A stretch of 35,401 bases of DNA from Propionibacterium sp. (GTDB lineage: Bacteria; Actinomycetota; Actinomycetes; Propionibacteriales; Propionibacteriaceae). Numbering within the stretch: the first letter of the stretch is position 1; the number at the start of each line of letters is the position of its first letter. Both the position numbers and the translations under genes were made by a program. Location of the stretch: contig JAAYTZ010000015.1 in assembly GCA_012517965.1 (NCBI GenBank), positions 1 through 35,401 of the forward strand, given 5' to 3'. The notes under the pieces were generated by a model. It worked only from the letters and a program-made list of their open reading frames with translations, did no database searches and was not told the origin of the DNA. This document shows, piece after piece, positions 33,971-35,401 of the stretch.

Positions 33971-33985
33971 GCAAAGGCACCGCGC

Positions 33986-35401
33986 TTGACCGACACTCCC
34001 CGCGCCGACGAGAAGCAAACCTTCGCCGACCTCGGCGTCATCGACCCCATCTGTGAGGCCCTGGCCCAGGTGGGCATCCGGCACCCCTTCCCCATCCAGG
34101 CCCTGTCGATCCCGATCTCCCTCAGCGGAGTCGACCTGATCGGGCAGGCCCGGACCGGCACCGGGAAGACCCTCGCGTTCGGGATCACCGTGCTCCAGCG
34201 GGTCACCGTCCCGACCGACCCCGGCTACGCCGACCTGACGCACCCGGGCAAGCCGCAGGCCCTGATCATGACCCCCACCCGCGAACTGGCGCTCCAGGTG
34301 ACGAAGGACCTCGAGATCGCCTCGTCCGTGCGCGCCGCCCGCGTGCTGACGGTGTACGGCGGGGTCGGCTACGAGCCGCAGCTGGACGCCCTCCGCGACG
34401 GTGTCGACGTCGTGGTGGGGACGCCGGGTCGCCTGCTCGACCTGGTGAACCGCCGCGACCTCGACCTGTCCCACGTCCACGAGCTCGTCCTCGACGAGGC
34501 CGACGAGATGCTCGACCTCGGCTTCCTGCCCGACGTGGAGCGGCTGATCTCGAAGACGCCCCGGTCGCGCCAGACGATGTTGTTCTCGGCCACGATGCCG
34601 GCCGCCGTCATCGCGCTCGCCCGGATGCACCTGGAGCAGCCGGTCAACATCCGGGCCGAGGCCTCGGACGCCAAGGCCACCGTCCCCGACACCACCCAGT
34701 TCGCCTACCAGGCCCACGACCTGGACAAGCCCGAGATCGTCGGCCGCATCCTGCAGGCCGACGGCGTCGGGAAGGTCATGATCTTCACCCGCACCAAGCG
34801 GGCCGCCCAACGGCTCTCGGACGAGCTGGAGGATCGTGGGTTCGCCGCGGCGTCCATCCACGGCGACCTGTCGCAGATCATGCGCGAGAGGGCGCTGAAG
34901 AAGTTCCGGGAGGACAAGATCCAGGCGCTGGTCGCCACCGACGTCGCCGCCCGCGGCATCGACGTCGCCGGCATCACCCACGTCATCAACTACGAGTGCC
35001 CCGACGACGACAAGACGTACGTCCACCGCATCGGCCGCACCGGCCGCGCCGGCAAGAAGGGCACCGCCGTCACGCTGGTCGACTGGGCCGACGTCACCCG
35101 GTGGAAGGTCATCAACAAGGCCCTCGAACTGGACATCGACACCCCGGTCGAAACCTATTCGACCTCGGCGCACCTCTACACCGACCTCGGCATCCCGGAG
35201 GGCACCCGCGGCCGCGTCCCGGGCAGCGAGCCGAAGCAGCGCGAACCGCGCGACCGCGATCGCCGCGACCGGGAGCGGCCCCGCGCCGACCGGCCCAAGC
35301 GGGAGCGTTCCCGCCGCCGGCTCCGCAACGGCGTCGAGGTCGGCGCCGCCACGACGGACGCCCCCACGCCGGACGCCCCCGCGCCGGCCACCCCGGCCCC
35401 G
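33986..35401 (+). CDS. DEAD-box RNA helicase (3' end outside the window)
   Basis: 472 codons are visible; the gene runs off the window. It unwinds RNA duplexes using ATP, probably in RNA turnover or ribosome assembly. Motifs in order: Q-motif region FADLGVIDPICEAL...FPIQ, motif I ARTGTGKT (55-62), PTRELALQ, GTPGRLLDL, motif II VLDEADEMLD, SAT in LFSATMP, then IFTRTKRAAQRL, ATDVAARGIDVAG and HRIGRTGRAG. After about residue 400 comes a basic, disordered Arg/Asp/Glu/Lys-rich tail turning into Pro/Ala/Thr near the edge. I see no ATG before the conserved domain; TTG at 33986 with AAAGG about nine bases upstream is the best start. From memory it corresponds to mycobacterial RhlE (Rv3211). Confidence 0.92.
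   Translation, partial: MTDTPRADEKQTFADLGVIDPICEALAQVGIRHPFPIQALSIPISLSGVDLIGQARTGTGKTLAFGITVLQRVTVPTDPGYADLTHPGKPQALIMTPTRELALQVTKDLEIASSVRAARVLTVYGGVGYEPQLDALRDGVDVVVGTPGRLLDLVNRRDLDLSHVHELVLDEADEMLDLGFLPDVERLISKTPRSRQTMLFSATMPAAVIALARMHLEQPVNIRAEASDAKATVPDTTQFAYQAHDLDKPEIVGRILQADGVGKVMIFTRTKRAAQRLSDELEDRGFAAASIHGDLSQIMRERALKKFREDKIQALVATDVAARGIDVAGITHVINYECPDDDKTYVHRIGRTGRAGKKGTAVTLVDWADVTRWKVINKALELDIDTPVETYSTSAHLYTDLGIPEGTRGRVPGSEPKQREPRDRDRRDRERPRADRPKRERSRRRLRNGVEVGAATTDAPTPDAPAPATPAP

Noticed and set aside
16801-35401. The helicase and nuclease genes considered as a phage-defence island
   Set aside because: Every gene fits a housekeeping repair family (UvrD2, RecBCD, AdnAB, NudC) in a syntenic actinobacterial setting, with no toxin, sensor or restriction component.

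Overview
This is a very GC-rich (roughly 70% or more by eye), gene-dense actinobacterial chromosome segment. Actinobacteria are indicated by the initiator tRNA of the C1/U72 type, the UPF0182, DUF3107 and DUF5679 proteins, the AdnAB and UvrD2 helicases, several TAnnnT -10 boxes lying next to start codons, and frequent ATGA/GTGA gene overlaps. The PPA1309-family gene suggests the Propionibacteriales/Propionibacteriaceae, but I cannot name a genus. There are 22 protein genes (the last cut by the window edge) and one tRNA. No gene-free stretch exceeds about 220 bases, and I see no insertion sequence, prophage or CRISPR array.

Layout. (1) 1-5195, minus strand: a complete peptide-type ABC importer operon in the order binding lipoprotein, permease B, permease C, ATPase D, ATPase F, joined by 4-base overlaps and followed by a long imperfect hairpin. 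(2) 5305-5459: the initiator tRNA with its own promoter and a 15-bp perfect terminator hairpin. (3) 5579-9093, plus strand: a secreted or membrane-held Pro/Ala/Thr-rich protein with tandem repeats, then an M16 peptidase pair (one catalytic, one lacking the zinc site). (4) 9074-15628: a conserved actinobacterial neighbourhood holding a UPF0182 membrane protein, a PPA1309-family protein and a PDZ/Lon-type membrane protein on the minus strand, then a Zincin_2-family protein on the plus strand that overlaps a YgjP-like metallopeptidase tail to tail. (5) 15629-16009: a gap with a consensus-like promoter and a long hairpin, then a 53-residue zinc-ribbon protein. (6) 15984-33514: a double-strand-break repair block. 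It contains uvrD2 (minus), divergent recC-recB-recD (plus), and adnA-adnB-nudC (minus), which converges on recD. (7) 33638 to the end, plus strand: DUF3107 protein and a DEAD-box RNA helicase with a structured leader.

How it fits together. From memory, the order UPF0182, PDZ-S16, Zincin_2, uvrD2, nudC, adnB, adnA, DUF3107, DEAD helicase is also seen in Mycobacterium (Rv3193c to Rv3211), where recCBD lies elsewhere. Here recCBD sits inside that block, between uvrD2 and nudC, so two end-resection motor-nucleases and an accessory helicase are neighbours.

Most notable observations: the A/B/C/D alternative-pairing leader before the DEAD helicase; the promoter plus hairpin at 15640-15741; the octamer CGGACGCC, which recurs far above chance in all frames; a Lon-type protease whose catalytic lysine position is arginine; a Zincin_2 protein without the metal-binding histidines; and the recCBD insertion. 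All counts and alignments were done by eye or from memory and need computing.
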